Positions 24,123-35,187 of a DNA stretch of 64,000 bases are shown in pieces. Below the pieces are notes generated by a model, which was not told the DNA's origin, ran no database searches, and was given only the letters and a program-made list of their open reading frames with translations. The translations under genes and the position numbers were made by a program. The DNA comes from an uncultured Alphaproteobacteria bacterium. GTDB lineage: Bacteria; Pseudomonadota; Alphaproteobacteria; HIMB59; GCA-002718135. Location of the stretch: contig CACFOQ010000005.1 in NCBI GenBank assembly GCA_902567855.1, positions 42,874 to 106,873 on the forward strand, read 5' to 3'. Position 1 is the stretch's first letter, and each line of letters opens with the position of its first letter.

Positions 24123-24520
24123 TGGCAAAAATCTCTTTTGATTTAGTTTCACCTGAAAATCTTATTTTTAATGATGAGGTAGGTATGATAATTGTGCCAG
24201 GTAAGGATGGAGATATAGGTGTTCTTCCTGGACATAGTAAATTGATATCTTCACTTAGATCAGGACGTGTAATGGTTTATGGAGAAAATAAAGATTTATT
24301 AAAATCTTTTTTTGTTTCAGGAGGATTTGCAGAAGTAAATCCTGAAAAATGTATTGTTCTGGGAGAAACTGTAGAAGAAATGAATTCTTTGGACAAGAAT
24401 TCAATAGAAAAAGAAATACAAGAATTGCAGAATAAAGATACAGATGAATCAAAGCAAAAAATATTAATTGCTAACGCTAAAATTGAAGCTTTAAATGCTT
24501 CATTTTATGAAAAAATATAA
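24122..24520 (+). CDS. atpC: ATP synthase F1 epsilon subunit
   Basis: The 132-residue protein has the N-terminal beta-sandwich typical of epsilon (FDLVSPENLIFNDEVGMIIVPG then DIGVLPGHSKLISSL) and a helical C-terminus of about 45 residues. It contacts gamma and modulates rotation and ATP hydrolysis. It is coupled to atpD by TAATG and closes the F1 operon. An SDR-type gene follows after about 20 nt and may be co-transcribed. Confidence 0.95.
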
Positions 24521-24541
24521 TTTATAAACAGTAATATTTTG

Positions 24542-25216
24542 ATGACTGAATCAGTATTGATCGTTGGTGTTGGAAGTGGGCTTAGCGCATCTTTGGCACG
24601 TTTGTGCTCTAAAAAAAATATGGTTGTTAACTTAGCTGCTAGGAATATTGACAAATTAAAAGCCTTAAAAGAAGAAACTAATGCAAATACCTATCAATGT
24701 GATGCTACAAATAAAGAAAGTGTATCAAATCTTTTTAAAGAATTGGATAATACGATTGGTACACCAAATTTAGTAATTTATAATGCCGCTGCAAGAGTTA
24801 GAGGGAGCATAGTTGAATTAGATCCTGCACAAACACAAAAAGCTATTGAGGTTACTTGTTATGGAGCTTTTTTAGTAGCTCAAGAATCAGCAAAAAGAAT
24901 GCTGAAAAGAAAAAGTGGTAGTATTTTTTTTACGGGAGCTACTGCAGGAGTTAAAGGGTTTGCTAACTCATCTGTTTTTGCTATGGGCAAGTTTGGACTA
25001 AGAGGTCTTGCTCAATCATTAGCTAGAGAACTTCATCCTCAAAATATTCATATTGGTCATTTCATTATTGATGGGGGAATTGGTTCAAAATCAGATACTA
25101 ATTACAAAATGATACATCCTGATTTTATCGCAAAAACTTATCTAGATTTTTATGATCAAGATTCTAGTGCATGGTCTTGGGAAATTGAACTACGAACCTC
25201 TAAAGAAAAATTTTAA
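24542..25216 (+). CDS. Short-chain dehydrogenase/reductase-like protein
   Basis: The 224-residue protein has a Rossmann-like fold with VGVGSGLSASLARL near residue 10 (a variant of the SDR glycine motif), YNAAARVRGS in place of NNAG, and SIFFTGATAGVKG. At the usual catalytic YxxxK position it has FAMGK, so the tyrosine is replaced by phenylalanine. It may be a non-catalytic or altered member. I start it at ATG 24542; the TTG one codon earlier is a poorer start. It follows atpC by 21 nt. The substrate is unknown. Confidence 0.75.
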   Translation: MTESVLIVGVGSGLSASLARLCSKKNMVVNLAARNIDKLKALKEETNANTYQCDATNKESVSNLFKELDNTIGTPNLVIYNAAARVRGSIVELDPAQTQKAIEVTCYGAFLVAQESAKRMLKRKSGSIFFTGATAGVKGFANSSVFAMGKFGLRGLAQSLARELHPQNIHIGHFIIDGGIGSKSDTNYKMIHPDFIAKTYLDFYDQDSSAWSWEIELRTSKEKF

Positions 25217-25328
25217 TTAAGAGTTTTAAACAAAGAATTTCCCTTTCTTTCTAAGAAAAAATAAAAATATTAAAACTTTCTAATGATTAATGTATATAGT
25301 GATCAGTACTTTTAATAGGAGAATTATT

Positions 25329-25400
25329 ATGAATAATAAATGGGCATGGATTATAGGAATTATAGTAGTTGTCATAATTCTTTACTTTATTTTTAGTTAA
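25329..25400 (+). CDS. Single-helix membrane peptide, 23 residues
   Basis: The frame encodes MNNKWAWIIGIIVVVIILYF plus three residues, which is one complete transmembrane helix with a short polar N-terminus. TAGGAG ends 8 nt before the ATG and is one of the better ribosome binding sites in the region. The gene stands alone between the SDR gene and the convergent rppH. Tiny membrane peptides of this kind usually regulate or stabilise larger membrane complexes, but no partner is evident here. The upstream gap 25217-25328 holds no other gene. Confidence 0.5.
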   Translation: MNNKWAWIIGIIVVVIILYFIFS

Positions 25401-25430
25401 ACTATTTGGCATTTCCTCCCATATTTTTAA

Positions 25431-25892
25431 TTAAAAAAGATTTTCAAATTCGCTTAATACATTTTTATATAATTTTCTTTTAAAAGGCACAATATTATCA
25501 ACTAAAGAGTTATGTAATATCCATTTCCACTCACTAAATTCAGGATTATTTGTATTAACATTTATATCCTCCTCTTTTCCAGTAAACCGAAAGGCAAACC
25601 ACTTTTGTTTTTGTCCAATATATTTTTCTCCCCAAGGTAGAGTTTTTAGAGTTTCTTTAGGAATTTCATATTTGTACCATTGATTAGTACTCTTTATTAA
25701 TTTGGCATTGTTAGTTCCTATTTCTTCCATCATTTCTCGCCAGACTGCCTCTTCTGGTTTTTCATGATCATCTATTCCTCCCTGTGGCATTTGCCAGAAT
25801 CCACTAGGATGATCTAATCGTCTACCTACTAAAATTTTATTAGTATCATTTAGAATCATCATTCCTACACATGATCTATATTTACCAGACAT
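25431..25892 (-). CDS. rppH: RNA pyrophosphohydrolase (Nudix)
   Basis: The 153-residue protein has the Nudix box at residues 38-60 (GG-IDDHEKPEEAVWREMMEEIG), preceded by RSCVGMMILNDTNKILVGRR and HPSGFWQMPQGG, the typical RppH N-terminus. A YEIPKETLKTLPW-like segment matches the RppH substrate region. The enzyme removes pyrophosphate from the 5' end of RNA and starts decay. It lies 4 nt downstream of ctpA. Confidence 0.93.
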   Translation of the reverse strand: MSGKYRSCVGMMILNDTNKILVGRRLDHPSGFWQMPQGGIDDHEKPEEAVWREMMEEIGTNNAKLIKSTNQWYKYEIPKETLKTLPWGEKYIGQKQKWFAFRFTGKEEDINVNTNNPEFSEWKWILHNSLVDNIVPFKRKLYKNVLSEFENLF

Positions 25893-25896
25893 TTTA

Positions 25897-27189
25897 TTAT
25901 TTGAGAGTTTCGTTGTAAAAACTTATACCTTTAATTAAATCTATAGCTCTTGATAATTGATAGTCTTTTTGAAGACGATCCTCTTCCTTCTCACCAGTTG
26001 AATTTTCATTATTATCATTATCATTATCAAGAGAGTCTTTTAAATCCGATTCTGATAGATACTGATAATCTTGAGAAGTAAAAGTACCTTGTTCAATTAT
26101 AATATCTGGCTCAATCCCTTTAGCTTGGATTGATTTTCCAGAAGGAGTATAATAACGAGCAGTTGTTAATCTAATCCCAGTTGTTGTTTTGTTCATATTA
26201 GATTTTTTAAAAGGTATAATTGTTTGAACAGAACCTTTTCCAAAAGATTTTGTTCCAACTAAAATAGCGCGTTTATGATCTTGGAGAGCTCCTGCAACAA
26301 TTTCAGATGCAGATGCCGAACCTCCATTAATTAAAACAACAAGTGGCTGATTATCAATCAAGTCTCCCTTTTTTGCTCTGTATCTTTTCATATCTTTATC
26401 ATCTCTACTTCTTGTAGAAACAATCTCTCCTCTATCTAAAAATATGTCAGAAACTTTAATAGATTGAGATAACAAACCTCCAGGATTGGATCTAACATCT
26501 AAAATAAATCCAAGTTGTTTATTATTAGATTCTTTTTTAATTGCATCTATCGATTTTATTAAACCAGATTCAGTTTGTTCAGTAAAAGAGGTTATTCTGA
26601 GGTAGCCTATATTATCAATTATTTCATATTTAACTGATTGGATTTTAATAATATCACGGATAATTTTTACTTCAAAAGGATCCATTCCTTCTCTCACAAT
26701 TGTAATATTTATAGGATCGCCTTTTTTTCCTCTCATTAAATCTACAGCTTCGCTTAAAGTTAGACCAAATACTGGTGTTTCATCTATTTGTATAATTAGA
26801 TCACCTGCCAAGATTCCAGCTTCATATGCAGGAGTATCTTCAATTGGAGATATAACTTTAACAAAACCTTCTTCCATTGTAATTTCAATTCCCAAACCAC
26901 CAAATTTACCTGAGGTATCCATTTGCATTTCTTTCCATACCTCTTCATTCATATATCCTGAATGAGGATCTAATCCGGTAAGCATTCCATCTATTGCTTT
27001 TTCAATTAATTCTTCATCTGTTACTTCATCAACGTATTCTTCTCTAACTCGGTCAAAAATTTGACCAAAAAGATCTAAATATTCATATGTTTCTTTGGTT
27101 TTTGCTACAGCTGTTAGATTAAATGAATTAACAAAAAAAACAAAAAATAAAATTATTAGTAATTTTTTTTTCATAAATTTCTTAAGCAC
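25897..27189 (-). CDS. ctpA: Carboxy-terminal processing protease (S41)
   Basis: The 430-residue protein has an N-terminal signal/anchor segment (residues 7-27), a conserved helical region with DGMLTGLDPHSGYMN, a PDZ domain around 80-165, and the S41 catalytic core with the serine in GGSASASEIVAGALQDH and the lysine in GTKSFGKGSVQ. It acts in the periplasm on the C-termini of envelope proteins. The C-terminal tail is Asp/Asn/Glu-rich. In many alphaproteobacteria ctpA sits next to rppH and rsfS, as here. Confidence 0.95.
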   Translation of the reverse strand: MLKKFMKKKLLIILFFVFFVNSFNLTAVAKTKETYEYLDLFGQIFDRVREEYVDEVTDEELIEKAIDGMLTGLDPHSGYMNEEVWKEMQMDTSGKFGGLGIEITMEEGFVKVISPIEDTPAYEAGILAGDLIIQIDETPVFGLTLSEAVDLMRGKKGDPINITIVREGMDPFEVKIIRDIIKIQSVKYEIIDNIGYLRITSFTEQTESGLIKSIDAIKKESNNKQLGFILDVRSNPGGLLSQSIKVSDIFLDRGEIVSTRSRDDKDMKRYRAKKGDLIDNQPLVVLINGGSASASEIVAGALQDHKRAILVGTKSFGKGSVQTIIPFKKSNMNKTTTGIRLTTARYYTPSGKSIQAKGIEPDIIIEQGTFTSQDYQYLSESDLKDSLDNDNDNNENSTGEKEEDRLQKDYQLSRAIDLIKGISFYNETLK

Positions 27190-27204
27190 TAAAAAGCATT
27201 AAAT

Positions 27205-27558
27205 TCAAGCAGATTTATGATCAACTTCATTAAAATTCATACCCCATAATTTTTCTAAACTATATAAGGCTCGAATTTCTTCTCTAAATAAGTGAACAAT
27301 TACTTCACCTGCGTCAACAATGACCCAATCACATTTTGGTTTTCCAGAGGGGGCAGGACAATTAATTCCTAGATTCTTTAATTTTTTTATTATTTCATCT
27401 GCTGTTGAGTCAGCATGACGACTAGAACGACAAGTTGCTATAATAAAATAATCAGCAATAGAAGTTTTATTTTTTAAATCAATTATACTGATATTTTCTG
27501 ATTTAGTATCATCTAAAATATCTTTAATCTTTTCAATTAATATAATCTTTTTATTAAT
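27205..27558 (-). CDS. rsfS: Ribosomal silencing factor RsfS, apparent AUU start
   Basis: The frame reads IIDLKNKTSIADYFIIATCRSSRH, then DEIIKKLKNLG, CDWVIVDAGEVIVHLF and YSLEKLW, an unmistakable RsfS/Iojap protein that binds ribosomal protein L14 and blocks subunit joining in starvation. No ATG, GTG or TTG occurs in frame at its 5' end. The best start is ATT at 27558-27556, preceded at 5 nt by AGAGG, which lies inside the end of nadD. This gives 117 residues, a normal length, and overlaps the nadD stop by 5 nt. The order nadD-rsfS is a common one. Confidence 0.85.
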   Translation of the reverse strand: MNKKIILIEKIKDILDDTKSENISIIDLKNKTSIADYFIIATCRSSRHADSTADEIIKKLKNLGINCPAPSGKPKCDWVIVDAGEVIVHLFREEIRALYSLEKLWGMNFNEVDHKSA

Positions 27559-28135
27559 AACTACCTCTTAATTTTTTTCTTTGTTTTCTAATTTCTGAAG
27601 ATGAAATATTTATTTCTCTATTCTTAATCCATGTCCATGAGGGTAATTCCACAAAATATTTTTTATTTATAGGATTAGAAAAAATTTGGGATTGTGAATA
27701 AGTTTTTAAAGCTATACTTTTCAATGCCTTATTATTATATCCATGTCTTTTAAACACTACAATAGAAATATTATTAAATATTTGTTTCCATTTTTGCCAT
27801 TTATGAAAATGAATCAAATTATCAGCTCCCATTAACCAAAAAAATTTTATATTTTTATAATTATTCAAAATATACTTTAATGATTGATAGGTATATTTTG
27901 AGTTAATTTTCTTTTCTATTTCATAAACCTTTATAGGCTTACCTCTCGTAATTAATTTACAATTATATACACGTTCACTGTAGGTTGCGGGCTCAGATAT
28001 TTTTAATGGATTTTTCGGAGTTACAAGCCACCAGATTTCATCAAGCTTTAAAATTTTTTTTGCCTCTAATGAAATATAAAGATGACCTTTATGAGGGGGG
28101 TCAAAAGATCCTCCAAGCAAACCAATATTTTTCAA
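27554..28135 (-). CDS. nadD: Nicotinate-nucleotide adenylyltransferase
   Basis: The 193-residue protein starts with IGLLGGSFDPPHKGHLYIS, which contains the nucleotidyltransferase GSFDPPHxGH motif. It has WWLVTPKNPLK and WLMGADNL in the middle and INISSSEIR near the end (the ISSSxIR motif). It adenylates nicotinate mononucleotide in NAD synthesis. It starts at the base after the proA stop and overlaps rsfS at its 3' end. Confidence 0.96.
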   Translation of the reverse strand: MKNIGLLGGSFDPPHKGHLYISLEAKKILKLDEIWWLVTPKNPLKISEPATYSERVYNCKLITRGKPIKVYEIEKKINSKYTYQSLKYILNNYKNIKFFWLMGADNLIHFHKWQKWKQIFNNISIVVFKRHGYNNKALKSIALKTYSQSQIFSNPINKKYFVELPSWTWIKNREINISSSEIRKQRKKLRGSY

Positions 28136-29385
28136 TTACGACCTCACCTGACCATTTCCTTGTACAACATACTTAAAACTTGTTAAATGCTCTACACCTA
28201 CAGGTCCTCTAACATGTAATTTATCTGTTGAAATGCCTATTTCTCCTCCAAACCCAAATTCTCCTCCATCAGCAAATTGAGTTGAGGCATTCTGCAATAT
28301 TATAGCACTGTTAATTCTTTTATAAAAATTATTAAATTTTTCTATATCTTCTGTAATAATTGACTCAGTGTGGCCTGACGAATATTTATTGATGTGATTA
28401 ATAGCTTCATCTACATCTTTGACAAGTTTGACAGATATTATTTTTTCTAAATATTCTGTGCTCCAATCATTATTATCTGCTAATTTAAATTCAGGGCTTA
28501 GTTTACAAATAAGTTTATCTCCTCGAATTTCACACCCTGCATTTATTAAAGGCTTTAAGATTTCTAATGTTTGCTTATATAATGATTCATTAATTAATAA
28601 GCTTTCCACAGCGCCACAAATTCCAGGTCGTCTCATTTTACTATTTAAAATAATAGCTTTAGCTTTTTCAAGATTGGCATCTTTTTCAACAAATATATGA
28701 CATATTCCATCAAGATGTTTAATTACAGGAATAGAGCTATTCTCATTTATAGCTTTAATTAGTCCTTTACCTCCTCTTGGAATAATTACATCAATAAATT
28801 TATCAAGTTTAATCATTTCATCAACATTAGATCTATCAGTTGAATCAATCATTTGAACAACATTTTTAGGAAGGCCAACTGCATTAAAAGAATCATTAAT
28901 AATTTCCTTTAATTTATTAGAAGTAAAGAAACTGTCAGTTCCACCTCTTAAGATAACAGCATTTCCAGATTTAATACAAATTATTGAAGCATCAACAGTA
29001 ACATTGGGTCTAGATTCATATATTATGCCAATTACACCCAATGGTACTGATATCTTTTGAATTTTAAGACCATTAGGTCTGTCCCATTCAGACATCACTT
29101 TACCAACTGGATCTTCTAATTTTATGATTTCATCTATACTTTTAGTCATAGAATCTATTCTATCCTTATTTAATGTTAAACGATCAATAATTGCTGAAGA
29201 AAGTAATTTTTTATTAGCATTTTTTATATCCTTCTCATTTACTTTTAATATTTCATCAGAAAATTTAATTATATTTTTTTTTAACTCAAGAAGACCCTCA
29301 TTTTTTATTTTAGTTGAAATATTGGATAACAATTCTGAAGCTTTTTTTGCTTTAGTGCCTAATTCTAAAATGTAATTATTGTTGC

Positions 29386-29389
<4 letters not shown>
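28136..29389 (-). CDS. proA: Gamma-glutamyl phosphate reductase
   Basis: This 417-residue aldehyde-dehydrogenase-fold enzyme has VPLGVIGIIYESRPNVTVDA, ILRGGTDS, DVIIPRGGKGLI and the active cysteine in MRRPGICGAVESLL. It reduces gamma-glutamyl phosphate in proline synthesis. It overlaps the end of proB by 4 nt and is followed directly by nadD. The proB-proA-nadD-rsfS order below obgE is a known alphaproteobacterial arrangement. Confidence 0.97.
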
Positions 29390-31483
<2,094 letters not shown>

Positions 31484-31490
31484 TTAGTAA

Positions 31491-31507
31491 GGAGCTAAAC
31501 TCCTTTT
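31491..31507 (-). terminator. Hairpin between rpmA and obgE
   Basis: AAGGAG and CTCCTT form a perfect 6-bp stem around a 5-nt loop. On the plus strand it is followed by TTTTATT; on the minus strand, the direction of the genes, no U-run follows. It is therefore more likely a processing or partial-attenuation hairpin than a full terminator for rpmA transcripts. Confidence 0.4.
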
Positions 31508-31509
31508 TA

Positions 31510-31761
31510 TTATGAAGGAACTACAGAAATAAATGTTCTTTTCTTAGTTTTTTTAAAAGATACTTTGCCATTTATTGTTGCAAAAATAGTGTGATCTTTT
31601 CCCATTCCAACATTTAAACCTGGATGAAATTTAGTACCTCTTTGACGTACTATTATGTTACCAGACAAAACAACTTGGCCCCCATATTTCTTAACACCCA
31701 ACCTTCTGCCGGCTGAGTCACGACCATTTCTAGAACTACCACCTGCTTTTTTAGTTGCCAT
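31510..31761 (-). CDS. rpmA: 50S ribosomal protein L27
   Basis: The 83-residue protein has the L27 pattern: [20 protein letters not shown] at the start, [24 protein letters not shown] and the C-terminal basic stretch. L27 sits near the peptidyl-transferase centre. It follows rplU by 8 nt, the normal L21-L27-Obg order. Confidence 0.98.
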   Translation of the reverse strand: MATKKAGGSSRNGRDSAGRRLGVKKYGGQVVLSGNIIVRQRGTKFHPGLNVGMGKDHTIFATINGKVSFKKTKKRTFISVVPS

Positions 31762-31769
31762 AAATTACC

Positions 31770-32267
31770 TTATTTCTTTTCATTTTTTTTAACTAATTTC
31801 TTTTTAGTAGCTGTTACTTTTGTTTTGGTTGTTTTTTTAGGTGCCATTTTTTTCTTAATAGGAGCTGCTTTTTTCTTTATATCTTTTTTTGCTACATCAG
31901 TTTTTATAATTTCTTTTTTTGAATCAATTTTTTTTCTCGCAGAAGTTTTCTTGTCTCCAGTATCAATTGATTCAATTTTTAAAACTGTTAGATATTGTCT
32001 ATGACCTTGGGTATGGCGATAGTTTTGTCTTTGACGTTTTTTAAAAACAATTATTTTTTTATCACGAATTTGTTCAACTATTTTTGCTTTGACACTAGCA
32101 CCTTCAATTAGTGGACTACCAATTTTTTTTAATGCAGAATCAGTAATAGCAAGGACATCTTTAAAAGAAATATCATCACCTTTTTTGCCACTAAGCTTTT
32201 CCACCTTAAGTATCTGACCAGCTTTCACCGAGTATTGTTTTCCACCTGTTTTAAATATAGCTAGCAT
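31770..32267 (-). CDS. rplU: 50S ribosomal protein L21 with Lys-rich tail
   Basis: Residues 1-103 are an ordinary L21 (MLAIFKTGGKQYSV, KVEKLSGKKGD, KKRQRQNYRHTQGHRQ). The following 60 residues are a Lys/Thr/Ala-rich extension without a fold, ending in KKLVKKNEKK. Similar basic tails occur on L21 in other alphaproteobacteria and are probably disordered rRNA-binding extensions. It is the first gene of rplU-rpmA-obgE. The 90-nt gap upstream (32268-32357) is likely its promoter region. Confidence 0.97.
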   Translation of the reverse strand: MLAIFKTGGKQYSVKAGQILKVEKLSGKKGDDISFKDVLAITDSALKKIGSPLIEGASVKAKIVEQIRDKKIIVFKKRQRQNYRHTQGHRQYLTVLKIESIDTGDKKTSARKKIDSKKEIIKTDVAKKDIKKKAAPIKKKMAPKKTTKTKVTATKKKLVKKNEKK

Positions 32268-32357
32268 AATTTTTCCTAGAAAAGGGGGGATTTATAGCCT
32301 TCACTGATAATAGTCAAATAAAATTATTGTTAAAATTAGGTTATTTTTAATAATTTA

Positions 32358-33125
32358 CTAAAAATTATCCTTTAATTTTCTAATAAATGAAAACATTTCA
32401 TAATCATTAAGATTTTTGGTTTTTTTAAACTTTTCATAAAAAATAGCTTTTGATGACAAAAAAGGATTAATCGCTTTTTCTTTGCCGAGATTAAAAGGTA
32501 TCGAACTATTCGTTTCCATTAATTGATTTTTTATTTCTTTTTCTTCTTCATCTAAAACACTAAATTCTGGAAATGTACTTTTTAAAAAAGCTAGATTATT
32601 TAATGTGTACTCATGTCCGCAAAAAACTAATGTTTCGTTATCTATTTTTTCAAGCTTTTTTAAACTGATATGCATATCTTGAAATGTTCCTTCAAATACT
32701 CTTCCACAACCTAATCTAAAAAGAGTATCTCCAGAAAAAAGTATTCCATTGTCCTGATTATAAAATACTATGTGATCTAAGGTGTGTCCCTTTGTTGATA
32801 TTACTTTAAAATTTATAAAGCTTGTTTTAATTTCATCATTATCCGATACTTCAAAACTTGTTCCCAATATATTTTTTGAAGGGCTATAAACTGGCACATT
32901 AAAAAATTTTAATATATCACTTACTCCTGCAGTGTGATCATTATGATGATGAGTTAATAAGATTGCTTTTAATTGAAGTTTTTTATTCTTAATTTTTTCT
33001 AGAATCAATTCTGATTCAGCGGGATCAATTATTATTATATCATTAGAAAGATTATCTTTAATAATATAAGAATAATTATCTTTAAGTTGTGGAATTAATT
33101 CAATCGAAACTAATTTCATTAACAT
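32358..33125 (-). CDS. gloB: Hydroxyacylglutathione hydrolase (glyoxalase II)
   Basis: The 255-residue metallo-beta-lactamase-fold protein has THHHNDHTAG at residues 58-67, SGDTLFRLGCGRVFEG and CGHEYTLNNLAF, and a C-terminal NPFLSSK segment typical of glyoxalase II. It hydrolyses S-lactoylglutathione in methylglyoxal detoxification. Its ATG overlaps the end of metW; adjacency of gloB, metW and metX is common in alphaproteobacteria. Confidence 0.93.
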   Translation of the reverse strand: MLMKLVSIELIPQLKDNYSYIIKDNLSNDIIIIDPAESELILEKIKNKKLQLKAILLTHHHNDHTAGVSDILKFFNVPVYSPSKNILGTSFEVSDNDEIKTSFINFKVISTKGHTLDHIVFYNQDNGILFSGDTLFRLGCGRVFEGTFQDMHISLKKLEKIDNETLVFCGHEYTLNNLAFLKSTFPEFSVLDEEEKEIKNQLMETNSSIPFNLGKEKAINPFLSSKAIFYEKFKKTKNLNDYEMFSFIRKLKDNF

Positions 33126-33808
33126 TATCTTGCTATGATTGAATTTCCAACAAAAGTTTTTTGTTTTGATTTCAATTTAATAGGTTCAAAATTTTTATAA
33201 CTTAATAGAAATATAGCCTCACTTGTAAATAGATTTTCATTAGATAATTTTTTGGAAATAGAAAATTGTTTACCGCTGCTTGTTAGTCCAATACTTTTTT
33301 CTATTACTATATTTAACTCTTTACACAAGTTTTCAAAATCTTTTATCGTAAAGAAATGAATATTAGGAGTTTCATACCAATGATATGGCAGTCCTTTAGT
33401 CATTGGCATTTTTCCAGTAAATAATAATTGTAACCGAATTCTCCAATGGCCAAAATTTGGAAATGATACAATTGCCTTTGATCCAATTCTTAATAGCTCC
33501 AATAAAACATCTTTAGGTTTTAGCATAGCTTGTAATGTTTGGCTTAAAATAACATAATCAAAACTATTATTTGAGTATTGGTCTAAGTCCTTTTCAGCAT
33601 TTCCTTCAATAACATTTAATCCTTCTGCAATAGCTTTTCTTGCTAGCTCTGAATTAACTTCAATACCATAAGTTTTTGCATTTATATTTTTTTCAAGTTG
33701 TGAAATTAAACCGCCTTCTCCACATCCAATATCTAAAATTCTAGAGTTTTCAACGATTAAAGATTCAATTAATCTCCAGTCTTTTCTTATGCTAAATTTA
33801 TTAATCAT
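33125..33808 (-). CDS. metW: Methionine biosynthesis protein MetW
   Basis: The 227-residue methyltransferase-fold protein has SRILDIGCGEGGLI at residues 22-35 and the MetW-specific LSQTLQAMLKPKDVL, SFPNFGHWRIR and MPMTKGLPYHWYETPNIHFFTI segments. MetW works with MetX in homoserine acetylation in several proteobacteria. Residue count is slightly above the usual 200 because of a C-terminal extension of about 25 residues. It overlaps metX by 8 nt. Confidence 0.95.
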   Translation of the reverse strand: MINKFSIRKDWRLIESLIVENSRILDIGCGEGGLISQLEKNINAKTYGIEVNSELARKAIAEGLNVIEGNAEKDLDQYSNNSFDYVILSQTLQAMLKPKDVLLELLRIGSKAIVSFPNFGHWRIRLQLLFTGKMPMTKGLPYHWYETPNIHFFTIKDFENLCKELNIVIEKSIGLTSSGKQFSISKKLSNENLFTSEAIFLLSYKNFEPIKLKSKQKTFVGNSIIAR

Positions 33809-34961
33809 GTGATTCTAACTTTCTATAATTGCTTTCAAGAAAGCCATTAATGGTAAAGTCTAACTCTAGTTCATCTAACAAAAAGCTATCATGTCCTTTA
33901 TCAGTTTCAATTTCTGTAAAGCTTACATTCCGATTGAAATAATTTAATTTTTTTACTATTTCTTTATTCTCAATTGTTGGAAACAACCAATCTGAAGTAA
34001 AAGAAATCACCAAATAATTAATATGTTTATTTGGTATTGCAGGAAATTCTATAGCTTTAGAAAATTTATCTACTATATCAAAATAATCCATGGCTCTAGT
34101 GAGATAAAGATAACTATTAGCATCAAATCGTTCAACAAATGATCGACCTTGATATCGAAGATAGCTTTCAACTTGAAAATCTGCATCAAAGCCAAAAGAT
34201 ATAATATCTCTTGATTGTAATTTACGACCAAATTTACGATGCATAGCATTTTCTGATAAATAAGTAATATGAGCAATCATTCTAGCAACAGCTAATCCTG
34301 TTTCAGGTCTTTTTCCATTTTCATTATAAGACCCTTTATTCCAATTATTATCATTCATAATTGCTTGCCTGCCAACTTCATGAAATGCAATATTTTGTGA
34401 AGAGTGTTTGAGGGCTCCAGCAATATGGATAATATTTTTTATTTTATCTGGATAGTTTAATGACCATTGTATGGCTTGCATAGCTCCCATTGATCCGCCT
34501 ATTACTGCAAATAGTTTTTTTATAGATAGAGATTCTAATAAATAATTTTGAGCATTAACAATATCATTAATAGTTATTGAAGGAAATTTACCTCCAAAAG
34601 GAGAATTTGTGTTAACATCTATTTCTTTTGGACCCGTTGACCCTGAACATCCTCCAATGACATTAGAACAAATTACAAAGAACTTATTAGTATCAATTGG
34701 TTTATTTGGACCTACCATTCTGGACCACCACCCCTCTCTTCTTGTTACGGGATTATATCCTGTTACATATTGATCGCCGGTTAGTGCATGACAAACCAAA
34801 ATGACATTATTCTTTTTTTTATTTAGAGTACCAAATGATTTAAAGGCTATTTTGAAGTTATTTAGAATATAATCAGAATCTAATTTAAAATTAGTATTAG
34901 AAAATTCTACAATTTTACATTCTAAACTTTTGTCATCAATAATATTAAACTTGTAATTCAT
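33801..34961 (-). CDS. metX: Homoserine O-acetyltransferase
   Basis: This 386-residue alpha/beta-hydrolase-fold enzyme has VILVCHALTGDQYVTG, the nucleophile Ser157 in GGSMGAMQ, a FGRKLQSRD segment and the C-terminal DKGHDSFLLD with the catalytic His. It acetylates (or succinylates) homoserine, providing the substrate for a MetY-type sulfhydrylase; one is encoded at 45537. The gene is preceded by a SAM-II-like riboswitch and an AAGGAA ribosome binding site. Confidence 0.95.
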   Translation of the reverse strand: MNYKFNIIDDKSLECKIVEFSNTNFKLDSDYILNNFKIAFKSFGTLNKKKNNVILVCHALTGDQYVTGYNPVTRREGWWSRMVGPNKPIDTNKFFVICSNVIGGCSGSTGPKEIDVNTNSPFGGKFPSITINDIVNAQNYLLESLSIKKLFAVIGGSMGAMQAIQWSLNYPDKIKNIIHIAGALKHSSQNIAFHEVGRQAIMNDNNWNKGSYNENGKRPETGLAVARMIAHITYLSENAMHRKFGRKLQSRDIISFGFDADFQVESYLRYQGRSFVERFDANSYLYLTRAMDYFDIVDKFSKAIEFPAIPNKHINYLVISFTSDWLFPTIENKEIVKKLNYFNRNVSFTEIETDKGHDSFLLDELELDFTINGFLESNYRKLESHD

Positions 34962-34995
34962 TTGTCTTTCCTTTTTTTCCGAAAAAACAATTTTT

Positions 34996-35062
34996 GAGGG
35001 AGTATCTCACGCTTTAGCTGTTTAAAAGATACACACCCGCAAGCTGTTTCAAATCGGTGTAT
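34996..35062 (-). promoter_or_regulatory. SAM-II (or SAM-V) riboswitch-like element
   Basis: Read on the minus strand, P1 is formed by ACACC and GGGUGU around a loop that contains GAUUU and ends in CUUGC. A downstream segment AAACAGCUAAAG contains AGCU, which can pair with the AGCU of the loop as the pseudoknot. These are the conserved positions I recall for SAM-II aptamers (GAUUU, UUGC and GCUAAA), a family found mostly upstream of metA/metX in alphaproteobacteria. GUAUCU and AGAUAC add a second helix. The element ends about 35 nt before the metX start, so it should lower metX-metW expression when S-adenosylmethionine is high. Confidence 0.75.
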
Positions 35063-35187
35063 AAAAGCCCATTTAGATTAATCAGGTTTAATAGTCAATA
35101 TTTGTCCTATTAACACAATAAATGCTAGTTTTTTTTGATTTATTTGAAGATAATTTGTAAAGACTTATAAAAATATAAAAATATTTT

